NCBI GenBank assembly: GCA_016742215.1
Contig: JACVCC010000001.1
Span: 372,001-436,000, forward strand
Origin: Brevundimonas sp.
Lineage (GTDB): Bacteria > Pseudomonadota > Alphaproteobacteria > Caulobacterales > Caulobacteraceae
Length of the DNA: 64,000 nt
Reading direction: 5' to 3'
Below are positions 1 through 7,958 of the stretch, one piece after another. Below the pieces are notes generated by a model that made no database searches, was not told where the DNA came from, and saw only the letters and a list, made by a program, of their open reading frames with translations. Each line of letters opens with the position of its first letter. The stretch's first letter is position 1. Made by a program: the position numbers and the translations under genes.

Positions 1-74
1 CCTCCGGATGGGCCCTGACTACAGGCGGACAGGGCGATCGGAGCGAGCATTGCGGAGACGAGAATGCGTTTCAT
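1..74 (-). CDS. Lipoprotein, N-terminal fragment (cut by window edge)
   Basis: Only the first 24 codons are in the window. They read MKRILVSAMLAPIALSAC then SQGPSG: a positively charged start, a hydrophobic stretch and a lipobox (LSAC) with Cys18 as the lipid-modified residue, so the product is probably a membrane-anchored lipoprotein. An AAGGA ribosome site lies about 8 bases before the ATG. It starts 12 bases after the PepSY gene ends on the same strand, so it is probably the last visible member of that operon. Its function cannot be told from this fragment. It was too short for the ORF track. Confidence 0.6.
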   Translation of the reverse strand, partial: MKRILVSAMLAPIALSACSQGPSG

Positions 75-86
75 GGAACGATCCTT

Positions 87-1418
87 TCAGGACGCAGCGG
101 GCTTGAGCCGCATCGCCGCCCGGACTGCCTGATCCAGCAGCAGGGCGACGAGAAGACTAAGTCCCGTCAGGGGATAGAGGATGCAGAACGGGATGACGAT
201 GCCGAGAACCGCCGCTCTGACGCGCGGGCCCGGCGGGGCGGTTGGGGCGCCGACACGGCCCTTGGGTCGCCTGCGCCACCACATGACTAGCCCGCTGATC
301 GCCAGCACCCAGACCGCGATGCAGCCCAGCAGCATGAGGATGCGGTTGATCTGGCCATACTGGGTGCCCTGGTGGGTCGCGATGCCCCACTCGATGGCCT
401 TTGCCGCCGGGCCGAACTGCTCGTAGCCGATATCGGCCGCCACCAGCCCGTCGGGACGCACATAAAGCGTGCGGGTGTCCTGGACCCGCATGACCTGAGC
501 GGTCGCTGTCCAGGTCGCGTTCGGATCGGACGGGATCGACAGGATGTAGGGGCGAGCGAGGGCCCGCGCGTCCACCACTGCAAGGGCGGCGGTCAGGTCT
601 GCGGGCGCATGGGGGCGAGCGTGAAGGTTGACGCCCTCAAGGGTCCAGCCCGCTCCGGCAGGGGTGTCGTCATGATGAGCTGTCTGCCAAGCCCCGGCGA
701 CCGGAGCAGGAGGTCGACCCCAGGCCGTGTTTTTCACGGCTCCCATCACCTGTTCGCCCCAGACTGCGGACCAGGGCATGCCGGTGATGGCGAGAAAGGC
801 GATGATGCCGCCCGCGTAAAGGCCGGTGACGGCGTGCAGGTCGCGCCAGAATGGCCGCCCCACCCTCGCCTTGACGGTCAGCACGCCCCCATCCCGTCTG
901 CGCGGCCACCAGAGAAAGATCCCCGTCGCGACGAGGATGATCGCCCAACCAGCCACGATCTCGATCAGCAGGTTCGCCCACGGACCGACGATGGCAAGGC
1001 TGTGGATCTGCTTGACGATTTCGGTCACGCCGCCCGCAGGCGTTACGCCGGTCACGCGCGCATTATGTGGATCGACAAAGACGAACCGCTCTTCGCCGTC
1101 CGGCGAGCGGACGGTGAAGCGAACGGCCCGATCTTCACGGGCGGGTCTCAGTAGATTGATCACCGTCCCCGGCCGGGCCGCCTTCACCGAAGCAAGCCAG
1201 GCATCCGGTGACGCCTGGGTCGACGCCGGGTTAACCGCGGCGACCGGCCGCTGGAGGGCATCATCGATCTCGGGCTGGAACAGATAGATGCCGCCCGTCA
1301 GGGCCAGCAGCATCAGGAAGGGCAGGACAAGAAGTCCGGCGTAGAAATGCCAGCGCCAGACTACCCGGTATGCGCCGCTGATCGGCGCGCGTTCGATACT
1401 CGCCATCGGCTTTCCCAT
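87..1418 (-). CDS. PepSY-associated transmembrane protein
   Basis: The 443-residue inner-membrane protein has the PepSY_TM layout: an N-terminal membrane helix (about 24-46, with WRWHFYAGLLVLPFL), further helices near 150-172 and 200-222, a periplasmic loop, and two C-terminal helices near 360-385 and 405-435. Family members usually sit beside TonB-dependent siderophore or metal receptors and are thought to help with ferric or metal reduction or uptake. The ATG shares one base with the TGA of the upstream receptor stub (TGATG), which suggests translational coupling. An in-frame ATG four codons later (MASIER) is an equally possible start. The downstream lipoprotein begins 12 bases after the stop. 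Confidence 0.85.
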   Translation of the reverse strand: MGKPMASIERAPISGAYRVVWRWHFYAGLLVLPFLMLLALTGGIYLFQPEIDDALQRPVAAVNPASTQASPDAWLASVKAARPGTVINLLRPAREDRAVRFTVRSPDGEERFVFVDPHNARVTGVTPAGGVTEIVKQIHSLAIVGPWANLLIEIVAGWAIILVATGIFLWWPRRRDGGVLTVKARVGRPFWRDLHAVTGLYAGGIIAFLAITGMPWSAVWGEQVMGAVKNTAWGRPPAPVAGAWQTAHHDDTPAGAGWTLEGVNLHARPHAPADLTAALAVVDARALARPYILSIPSDPNATWTATAQVMRVQDTRTLYVRPDGLVAADIGYEQFGPAAKAIEWGIATHQGTQYGQINRILMLLGCIAVWVLAISGLVMWWRRRPKGRVGAPTAPPGPRVRAAVLGIVIPFCILYPLTGLSLLVALLLDQAVRAAMRLKPAAS

Positions 1419-1573
1419 CAGAAGGCGAAGCGAACGTTGACGAAGACCGGGTCATCGGCATCTCGCTGCCCGGTAAAGATGACGGTGTCCGGGTCAGCGT
1501 CCTGGGCGAAGGCGGGGGCGGCCAAAGCCGCGAGCAGCAGCGCGCACGGCGCCGCACGGGTCATGAGAGACAT
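1418..1573 (-). pseudogene. TonB-dependent receptor remnant: signal peptide fused in frame to the C-terminus
   Basis: The 51-codon reading frame starts MSLMTRAAP with a clear signal peptide (hydrophobic core LLLAALAAPAFAQ). It passes through TVIFTGQ, which resembles the VTGxR segment at the start of TonB receptor plugs, then ends at once in PVFVNVRFAF, which looks like the last beta strand of an outer-membrane barrel with a terminal Phe. A receptor of this kind is expected here, between DUF2946-like and PepSY genes, so I infer an in-frame deletion of almost the whole receptor. AGGA lies 6 bases before the ATG at 1573. A natural small exported peptide is the alternative. Confidence 0.5.
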
Positions 1574-1650
1574 GGGAAATCCTGAAACAGAGAAGATCGC
1601 CACGCGGCCGGATGGCGGCGTGGGGCGACGCGCGAGGCGTCAGGTCTGCT

Positions 1651-2010
1651 TCAGGCGAGGGGAGGGGCGGTCGAGGGCGGTCGCGGCGGCGCACGAGCCG
1701 GCGGAGGCGGGCTGACGCTTTCCGCAATCCAGACCGCGGCAGGGGCGACAGCGGGAGCGGCCGAGGGGCAAGGCGTCGGGGGGACGGGCAGCGCCGCCAG
1801 CAGCGGCATGACGCAGGCGGCGCATTTGGCGGGTTTGGCCTTGCCGCCGGGCCCGTCCACCTCGCCGCCTACCTGAACGGTCTGCGGCCCTTCGGCCGTA
1901 CAGAAGATCACGGTTTCGCCCGGCCGGGCGGCCGCCATGGCCCCGAACGGAAGGAGGGTCCCGAGCACGATCGCGAACGTCGCGGCCAGGAAGACCAGCG
2001 AGCGGGACAT
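1651..2010 (-). CDS. DUF2946-like exported protein, Cys-rich
   Basis: A protein of 119 residues with an N-terminal hydrophobic segment (about 4-27), then TVIFC near residue 37, a CAAC motif near 63-66 and a Pro-rich tail. Size, the CxxC pair after a short exported domain and the position next to receptor-type and PepSY genes fit the DUF2946 family, small proteins often found with metal (copper or iron) uptake loci. The start at 2010 is chosen because the signal-like segment begins there; the much longer ORF in the track runs antisense through the DUF4139 gene. It is probably the first gene of the operon running to the left window edge. The family call is by pattern only. Confidence 0.6.
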   Translation of the reverse strand: MSRSLVFLAATFAIVLGTLLPFGAMAAARPGETVIFCTAEGPQTVQVGGEVDGPGGKAKPAKCAACVMPLLAALPVPPTPCPSAAPAVAPAAVWIAESVSPPPPARAPPRPPSTAPPLA

Positions 2011-2154
2011 CGACCAGTGATCAGCGGAGTTGCGGCTCACACCAGCCGCATAGCGGTCCTGTTCCCGTTCGGGAAGTGGGCGTCGTGTCACCCCGCCGAT
2101 AGACAGACTTTGGCAGCCGTGACAGCCTCGCCATTCAACCGTGGAGCGTGTCGC

Positions 2155-3588
2155 ATGATTGACCGTCTGGCCCTGCTGACCGGCGTCGCTGTTTCGGTCC
2201 TCGCGACATGCCCGGTCGCCGCTCAATCCGCGCAGGATGGATCCGGCGGCCCGGATTCCGTGTCGTTGACGGTCTATAACCAGAATATCGCCCTGGTGGA
2301 GGACACACGGTCCATGACGCTTCCCGCCGGTCGCTCGCGCCGGGAGTTCCCCGGGGTGTCGGCGAGCATTCGCCCGGAAACCGTCGGGCTGTCCGGCCGG
2401 GGTCTTTCTGTGGTCGAGCAGAATTTCGACTACGACCTGCTGACGCCGAACCGTTTGATGCAGGCGGCCGTCGGCGGGGAGATCGGCATTGTCCGCACCA
2501 ATCCCGGCTCGGGCGCCCAGGAGACGGAGCGAGCCCGCGTGCTTGCCGCGAACGAGGGCGTGGTGCTTGAGGTCGATGGCCGGATCGAGGTTTTGCGCGA
2601 CGACGGCGTGCCGACCCGCGTGATATTCGATGAGGTGCCGACGAACCTCCGGCCTCGTCCGACGCTCAGCGTCACCCTGGACGCAAGCAACGGTGGCCAG
2701 CGCGACGTGACGCTGACCTATCTGACGACGGGCCTTCAGTGGAAGGCGGACTATGTGGCCCGGTTCGATGAGGCGAACAATCGGCTGGATCTGACCGGCT
2801 GGGTCACCCTGACCAATGCGTCCGGAGTTACCTTCGCCAATGCGCGCACCAGCGTGGTCGCCGGTGATGTCGCCCTCGCCGATCAGAACCCGGTCAACCG
2901 GGGGCGGGGCTACCCGCAGCAACCGCCACGGGCGGTCAGGGGCGCGGGAACCGAGGCCGGCGGGGCCCAGGGCGTCGGAGACGTCTATGTCTATCCGCTG
3001 CCGGAACCGGTCACTGTCGCGAACAACCAGACCAAGCAGGTGGGATTGATCGACGTGGCCAATGTGCCCGCCTCGAAACGCTACATGTTCCGGTCGGAGT
3101 GGCTTCAGACCGAGGAGGAGCCGCGTGCGGCCGAGGTCGCAGTCGTGTTTTCCAACGGGCGCGCCTCCGGCATCGGCGCCCAACTGCCCGCGGGGATAGC
3201 GCGCGTCTACGTCAACGACGCCTCCGGTGAACCCCGGTTCGTCGGCGAGGATCGGGTACCCCATACCCCGACAGGCTCGGATATCGTCGTCACGACGGGC
3301 CAGGCCTTTGACGTCACGGTGCAGCCGAGGGTGGTCTCCAGCACCACGGTTCCGGGCTACAGCTCCCGACGCACCCGCACGCGCTATGTGATGGAATACA
3401 CGGTCCGCAACGCCCGCTCGCAGGACGTCGTCGTCGAGGTTCGGCAGGGTGGATTCTGGCGTAACACCGAGCTGTCCGAGCAGTCCATCGTTGGCGAGAT
3501 GCGGGACAGCCGGACGGCGGTCTGGAGCGTGCCTGTGTCCGCCAACGGCGAGACGAAGCTGACCGCCACCATCACTACCGGCTACTGA
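2155..3588 (+). CDS. DUF4139 domain exported protein (copy 1)
   Basis: The 477-residue product has a signal peptide (to about residue 24, CPVAAQS). The body matches the DUF4139 layout: an early SLTVYNQNIALVED strand, a DLTGWVTLTNASG segment and a TKQVGLIDVANVPASKRY region, with C-terminal strands (TRYVMEYTVRNARSQDVVVEV). The family is predicted to be cell-surface or periplasmic; the role is unknown. The real start is the ATG at 2155, with GGAG 9 bases upstream; the track ORF begins far upstream. Copy 2 follows after only 2 bases, so the two are surely co-transcribed and probably arose by duplication. Confidence 0.8.
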   Translation: MIDRLALLTGVAVSVLATCPVAAQSAQDGSGGPDSVSLTVYNQNIALVEDTRSMTLPAGRSRREFPGVSASIRPETVGLSGRGLSVVEQNFDYDLLTPNRLMQAAVGGEIGIVRTNPGSGAQETERARVLAANEGVVLEVDGRIEVLRDDGVPTRVIFDEVPTNLRPRPTLSVTLDASNGGQRDVTLTYLTTGLQWKADYVARFDEANNRLDLTGWVTLTNASGVTFANARTSVVAGDVALADQNPVNRGRGYPQQPPRAVRGAGTEAGGAQGVGDVYVYPLPEPVTVANNQTKQVGLIDVANVPASKRYMFRSEWLQTEEEPRAAEVAVVFSNGRASGIGAQLPAGIARVYVNDASGEPRFVGEDRVPHTPTGSDIVVTTGQAFDVTVQPRVVSSTTVPGYSSRRTRTRYVMEYTVRNARSQDVVVEVRQGGFWRNTELSEQSIVGEMRDSRTAVWSVPVSANGETKLTATITTGY

Positions 3589-3590
3589 TC

Positions 3591-5186
3591 ATGAGGCGGG
3601 CCTTGCTGATTGCAGCAGGGACGACGGTGCTGGCTGTGTGGCCGGCGCTGGCGCTCGCGCAACAGCAGGTGATCTCGTCCGCTCCCGAGAGGGCGGGCGT
3701 CGTCGTCTATCGGGATCGCCCGGTGAATACCGCTGAGCTGCTCGAACGTTCGGGGCGCACCTGGGAAAGGCTGGATCGCGAAGGCCTGGCGCTGATCGTG
3801 GAGACACGCACGCTGGACCTTCCAGCGGGCGACAGCGTCGTGCAGTTCCGGGGGGTGGCGACAGGGATCGTCACCCAGACGGCGACCCTTGAGGGCCTGC
3901 CGGGGCGAGTGAGCGAGAGAAACACCGAGTTCAACCTGCTCAGTCCCGGTTCGATCCTCGAGCATTCGGTCGGCGAGGTCGTCAGCGTGGTCCGCACCAA
4001 TCCGGTGACGGGAGAACAAATCAGGCGACCCGCCATCGTCCGGGCCGCAGCCGGGGGCGCTGTTCTGGAAATCGACGGTCGGCTTGAGGCGCTCGACTGT
4101 TCCGGCCTGACGGAACGCATCATCTTTGATCGCGTCCCGGAGGGATTGGGGGATCAGCCTGTGCTGTCGGTTCGGACGACCACGCCGGCCGCTGGCCGTT
4201 ACACGGTCACACTGGCTTATCTTGCGACCGGCCTTCAGTGGTCGGCCGACTATGTGGCCACCATCCATCCGAATGGCCGCACCCTGTCCCTGACGGGTTG
4301 GATCACCCTGGCGAACTTCGGCGGCACCGGCTTTCCCGATGCGCCGGTGCAGGTCGTGGCGGGAAACCTGAATCGCGATGACGATACCGTCCCCGTCGAT
4401 CCGGACCGACATCAGATTTCCCCTTCATGCTGGCCCCAGGACCGGACGACCGGTGTGCCCTTTGGCGGGGCAATCCCGCCCCCGCCCGCGCACCCGACGC
4501 TCTCCGTAGCGCTCCATGCGCCGATGCTGGACGAGATCGTCGTGACGGGCTCGCGCGTCCGTCGTGACAATCTGGTGGCCATCCAGGGCGACCTTGGGGA
4601 CTACAAGATCTACACCCTGCCGACGCGGACCGACGTCCGGGCCCGGCAGACCAAGCAGGTCCGCTTCCTCGAACAGGATAACGTCCGGTTCACCCGGATC
4701 TACAGGGCGACGCTCAGCTCGTCAGACTCGTCGGACGATCATGCGCCGCAACGCCTGCTGCGATTGCGCAACCGGACCCGCGATGGCCTGGGGCTGCCGC
4801 TCCCCGGCGGTGGCGTCGCTCTGATGGAGAGGCACGGCGGGGCATCCCTGTTCACCGGGGAGGCGCGGTTCGATGATCGACCGGTCGATCTTCCGGTCGA
4901 ACTGGAGTTCGGCCAGGCGTCGGATCTGGCAGTCAGCCATGAGACGCGCCAGCTCGAACCCACTGGCGATCGGGTTCGTTATTCGGTGACCGTGACGGTG
5001 AGGAACGACAAGCCTGAAGCGGTCGAGGTCGAACTGGCTCCTGAGGAGAGCCAGTGGCGCAACTTCCGGATCCTGCAGTCCAGCGAGCCCTCTGTCGTCA
5101 CTGATGCTGGAACGCCGGCCTGGCGGCTCAGCGTTCCATCCGGGCAGGCGAGGGAACTGACCTACACCGTGGAGTTCGGCGGCTAG
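3591..5186 (+). CDS. DUF4139 domain exported protein (copy 2)
   Basis: The 531-residue paralogue of the upstream gene shares its sequence of motifs (FRGV, NxLxPGSILEHSVGE, VRTNPVTGE, LATGLQWSADYVA, LTGWITLANFG, RQTKQVRFLE). Residues 1-24 form a signal peptide ending ALALAQQ. It differs in an inserted stretch near 310-325 that reads EIVVTGSRVRRDNL, almost the plug-domain signature of TonB-dependent receptors. The start follows the stop of copy 1 by 2 bases. Its TAG overlaps that of the convergent pth gene in a shared CTAG. Function unknown; surface or periplasmic location is inferred from the signal peptide. Confidence 0.8.
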   Translation: MRRALLIAAGTTVLAVWPALALAQQQVISSAPERAGVVVYRDRPVNTAELLERSGRTWERLDREGLALIVETRTLDLPAGDSVVQFRGVATGIVTQTATLEGLPGRVSERNTEFNLLSPGSILEHSVGEVVSVVRTNPVTGEQIRRPAIVRAAAGGAVLEIDGRLEALDCSGLTERIIFDRVPEGLGDQPVLSVRTTTPAAGRYTVTLAYLATGLQWSADYVATIHPNGRTLSLTGWITLANFGGTGFPDAPVQVVAGNLNRDDDTVPVDPDRHQISPSCWPQDRTTGVPFGGAIPPPPAHPTLSVALHAPMLDEIVVTGSRVRRDNLVAIQGDLGDYKIYTLPTRTDVRARQTKQVRFLEQDNVRFTRIYRATLSSSDSSDDHAPQRLLRLRNRTRDGLGLPLPGGGVALMERHGGASLFTGEARFDDRPVDLPVELEFGQASDLAVSHETRQLEPTGDRVRYSVTVTVRNDKPEAVEVELAPEESQWRNFRILQSSEPSVVTDAGTPAWRLSVPSGQARELTYTVEFGG

Positions 5187-5803
5187 TCTTCGCCGCGCGC
5201 GGCTTGTCGCGGGCTGAACTTGGGCGCCGGGGCCAGCCGCATGACCTCGCCCTGATACCGCTCGTCGTCACCGGCGAGGGCGAAGGGAAGGGCGTCGGCG
5301 CAGGCGTCGAGCATGGCTTGCAGCCACGGCTGGTCGGCCTTGGCGAAGTCGCCCAGCACATGGTGATGCACAAGCTGCGGATCGCCCGGATGGCCGACGC
5401 CCATGCGCGCGCGGCGGAACTCGGCGCCCAGCTGGCTGATCATGGAGCGCACGCCGTTCTGGCCGGCGGCGCCGCCGCCCTTCTTCATGCGGAAGCGGCC
5501 CGGGGCCAGATCGATCTCGTCATGGAAGACGATGACCTCTTCCGGCTTCACCTTGTAGAAGCGCGCGGCCTCGCCGACCGCCCGACCGCTCTCGTTCATG
5601 TAGGTCTGTGGCTTCATCAGCAGGACCTTCACCGGTCCGCTCGCCGTCTGAACCTCGCCCTCGCGGATCACAGACTGGAATTTCGCCCGCTCGGGTCCGA
5701 AGTTCCAGCGGCGCGCGATCTCGTCAGCCGCCATGAAGCCGATGTTGTGGCGGTTCTTCTCGTATTTCGGGCCCGGGTTGCCGAGGCCGGCGACGATGAT
5801 CAT
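5183..5803 (-). CDS. pth: Peptidyl-tRNA hydrolase
   Basis: This cytosolic enzyme frees tRNA from peptidyl-tRNAs that drop off the ribosome. The 206-residue protein starts MIIVAGLGNPGPKYEKNRHN, which holds the family's Asn and catalytic His (RHNIGF), followed by the conserved KPQTYMNESG and the FHDEIDLAPG segment with the catalytic Asp. Length is normal. The start at 5803 matches the family N-terminus; the track's ten extra residues do not belong. It lies downstream of rplY, a common alphaproteobacterial pairing, separated from it by a hairpin. Confidence 0.96.
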   Translation of the reverse strand: MIIVAGLGNPGPKYEKNRHNIGFMAADEIARRWNFGPERAKFQSVIREGEVQTASGPVKVLLMKPQTYMNESGRAVGEAARFYKVKPEEVIVFHDEIDLAPGRFRMKKGGGAAGQNGVRSMISQLGAEFRRARMGVGHPGDPQLVHHHVLGDFAKADQPWLQAMLDACADALPFALAGDDERYQGEVMRLAPAPKFSPRQAARGED

Positions 5804-5824
5804 GACGTGCTCCGGACAAGGAAA

Positions 5825-5852
5825 CGGCCCCATCCGTAACCGGAAGGGGCCG
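5825..5852 (-). terminator. Hairpin between rplY and pth
   Basis: On the minus strand CGGCCCC and GGGGCCG form a 7-bp outer stem around an inner TCCG/CGGA stem with a GTTA loop, followed by TTT. It lies after the rplY stop. Because it sits just ahead of and slightly upstream of the pth start, it may only partly stop transcription and could set the rplY:pth ratio. Confidence 0.55.
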
Positions 5853-5878
5853 CTCCAGAAAACAGTCGATCGAAGGAT

Positions 5879-6583
5879 TTAGCCTTCGGTCGTTTCGCCC
5901 TCGGCGGCTTCGTCGCCTTCGGCCGATTGCTCGGTGGCCGGCACTTCGTCGGCAGCAGCGGCCTCGGCAGCGGCGGTTTCCTCGGCGATTGCCTCTTCGA
6001 TCTCGTCAGCAGCCTTGGCGGCCGAAGAGGTCTTGATCGAGGCGATCACGAAGTCGCGGTCGGTGATGGTCGGCTCGACGCCCTTCGGGACCTTCAGGTC
6101 CGACCAGCGGATGGTGTCGCCCAGCTTGTGGCCGGCCAGGTCGACGATCAGGTCTTCCGGGATGTGATCGGCGCGGACGGCGATCTCGACCGAGTGACGG
6201 ACGATTTCCAGCGAGCCGCCCTGACGGAAGGCCTTGCACTGGTCTTCGTTGATGAAGTGCACCGGCACTTCGATCTTGATGGTTTGCTTTTCATCGACGC
6301 GCATCAGGTCGAAGTGCAGCGGACGGTCCGACACCGGGTCGAACTGCACGTCGCGGGCGATGACCGGCTGGGTCTCTTCGCCGTACTTCAGGGTCACCAG
6401 GTGGCCCAGCAGCTTGCCGGTGTACAGCGACTTGCGGAAGTCCTTCTCGTTCACCGAGATGGCGACGGGGGCCTTGTCGCCGCCGTACAGGATGCCCGGC
6501 ACCATGCCGGCGCGACGCGCGGCGCGGGCGCCACCGGTGCCCACGCCTTCACGGACGTCAACGTTCAGAATGATCTCAGCCAT
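5879..6583 (-). CDS. rplY: 50S ribosomal protein L25 (TL5/CTC type)
   Basis: A 5S-rRNA-binding ribosomal protein of the long form, 234 residues. The N-terminal L25 domain (about 1-95) contains ARAARRAGMVPGILYG and VARDVQFDPVSDRPLHFD. A beta-rich C-terminal domain follows, then an acidic, Ala/Glu-rich tail (from about 200) common in alphaproteobacterial copies. It is upstream of pth on the same strand. In many relatives prs is directly upstream; here two lipoprotein genes intervene. Confidence 0.95.
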   Translation of the reverse strand: MAEIILNVDVREGVGTGGARAARRAGMVPGILYGGDKAPVAISVNEKDFRKSLYTGKLLGHLVTLKYGEETQPVIARDVQFDPVSDRPLHFDLMRVDEKQTIKIEVPVHFINEDQCKAFRQGGSLEIVRHSVEIAVRADHIPEDLIVDLAGHKLGDTIRWSDLKVPKGVEPTITDRDFVIASIKTSSAAKAADEIEEAIAEETAAAEAAAADEVPATEQSAEGDEAAEGETTEG

Positions 6584-6730
6584 CTGGCTCGCCTCAACAG
6601 AAACAGAAACGCCGCGCCAACCGTGGCCCGCGCGGCGGGGTGTGAACCCTCGAATTCAAGAGCGCGGGCTATTACACGCAAGCGCCGGTGGACGCAACCG
6701 CCCACCGGCGCCAATCGCGTATTAACGGAC

Positions 6731-7822
6731 TCAGCGACCTGCGTTCAGCGCCGCGGTGCTGGAAACCGAAGCGGCCGCGGCGGCGGCGTCGGCTGCGACC
6801 GGCGACTGCGTCGGTGCATCGGCGACCGCCGTAGCGGGGATTTCAGCCGGAGTCGGCGTGATGTTCTGGGCGGTGCAGGTCGACAGGTCGCGGGCGATGT
6901 GTCGACCGATGCAGAACATGTCCTCATAGCTGGGACGCGAGGCCGCGAGGCACTGGAACAGCATCAGCTTGGACATGTTGAGGCAGAACTCGCTGTTCTG
7001 GTCGACCGTCATGGCTTCGGTGTGCGGACGCGAGTCCTCGCCGCCGGCGCCAAGAGCTGCAAGGGCGGCCAGCGCTAGCGCGCGGGTCACGGCCGGCGTG
7101 TACGGCGGACCCGAGCGACCACCGGACAGCTCCAGTCCGCCGCCCGAATGGGCCGCGGTGAACAGCCGGGTGGATTCCTCAGCCGATGGCAGCATGGCGG
7201 CCGCGGACAGGGTCTTGGCGTTCTGCAGGCGATTCTCGCGGTTCGGAATCGGGGTGACCGCCCAGCGACGACGCGGGTCACGACGTTCCTGGATCGTATA
7301 GGCGTCGGCCTCGACGCCCTCGGCGATCCGATGCATGGCCGCGACGTCGCGGCCCAGAATGTCGACGATCAGGCCGGCAGCGGCCTCGGCCCCCGGCAGG
7401 GTCGCGGCGGTCGCGGGGTCGGCGATGAGGCGGGCGACCAGTTCCTGACGAATGGCAGGGTCGACTGCGAAGGTCCGCACGCCGGCGACGAACTCCGGCG
7501 ACTGCAGGGCGAGGATCGAGCCGTAGGCGATCATGCCGCGCGACAACTGGGCGGGCTCATAGGCGGCGCCCTTGCGGATGGCGGCCTGGATCGACTCGGC
7601 GTCCTGGAAGCCGCCGGCGGGAATGGTGCCGACGTCCCGCATGAACGAAACATAGATGGAGGCGGCCTGCGCAACGCCCTCGTTCAGGGTCAGGGCCGGC
7701 GGCGGCGGCGGAGGGGGCGGCGGCGGCGCGGGAGGCGGTTCGTCGGTAGCGCAACTGGCGAGCAGGGCCGCAGCGGCGACGGCGGCCAGCGCAAGGCCGC
7801 GGCGCATATGAGCTTGAAGCAT
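6731..7822 (-). CDS. Proline-rich lipoprotein, tandem paralogue A
   Basis: The 363-residue product has a lipoprotein signal with lipobox LLASC (Cys24) followed by a run of about ten prolines (PPPAPPPPPP) that could act as a spacer. The body is mostly alpha-helical in appearance, with ASIYVSFMRDVGTI, LALQSPEFVAGVR and ERRDPRRRWAV. Near the end is a Cys-containing segment (EFCLNMSKLMLFQCLAASRPSYEDMFCIGRHI). It has a close paralogue next to it (7959-9146) sharing these segments in the same order. I do not recognise the family. GGGGG lies about 8 bases before the ATG. Probably envelope-bound. Confidence 0.75.
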   Translation of the reverse strand: MLQAHMRRGLALAAVAAAALLASCATDEPPPAPPPPPPPPPPALTLNEGVAQAASIYVSFMRDVGTIPAGGFQDAESIQAAIRKGAAYEPAQLSRGMIAYGSILALQSPEFVAGVRTFAVDPAIRQELVARLIADPATAATLPGAEAAAGLIVDILGRDVAAMHRIAEGVEADAYTIQERRDPRRRWAVTPIPNRENRLQNAKTLSAAAMLPSAEESTRLFTAAHSGGGLELSGGRSGPPYTPAVTRALALAALAALGAGGEDSRPHTEAMTVDQNSEFCLNMSKLMLFQCLAASRPSYEDMFCIGRHIARDLSTCTAQNITPTPAEIPATAVADAPTQSPVAADAAAAAASVSSTAALNAGR

Positions 7823-7958
7823 TACAGAACCCCCGTCGACCGCGCCGCCAGATGGCGCAGCGCCCCCCAGATTGTTTAAGGGGCTTATATCGCGGTGAAA
7901 CAGGTTCTCCGAGCGTTAATCCAAGCGTTGCCGCACGCTCGCAATCACGTGATCGCCC

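Noticed and set aside
2011-3264. Upstream part of the 537-codon minus ORF over the DUF4139 gene
   Set aside because: Only the last 119 codons (from 2010) have a signal peptide and family character; the rest is a shadow of the plus-strand gene.
5204-5839. 211-codon plus ORF opposite pth
   Set aside because: Antisense shadow of a certain peptidyl-tRNA hydrolase gene.
5927-7078. 383-codon plus ORF over rplY and lipoprotein A
   Set aside because: Spans two opposite-strand genes and an intergenic gap, with no domain; composition is that of a shadow.
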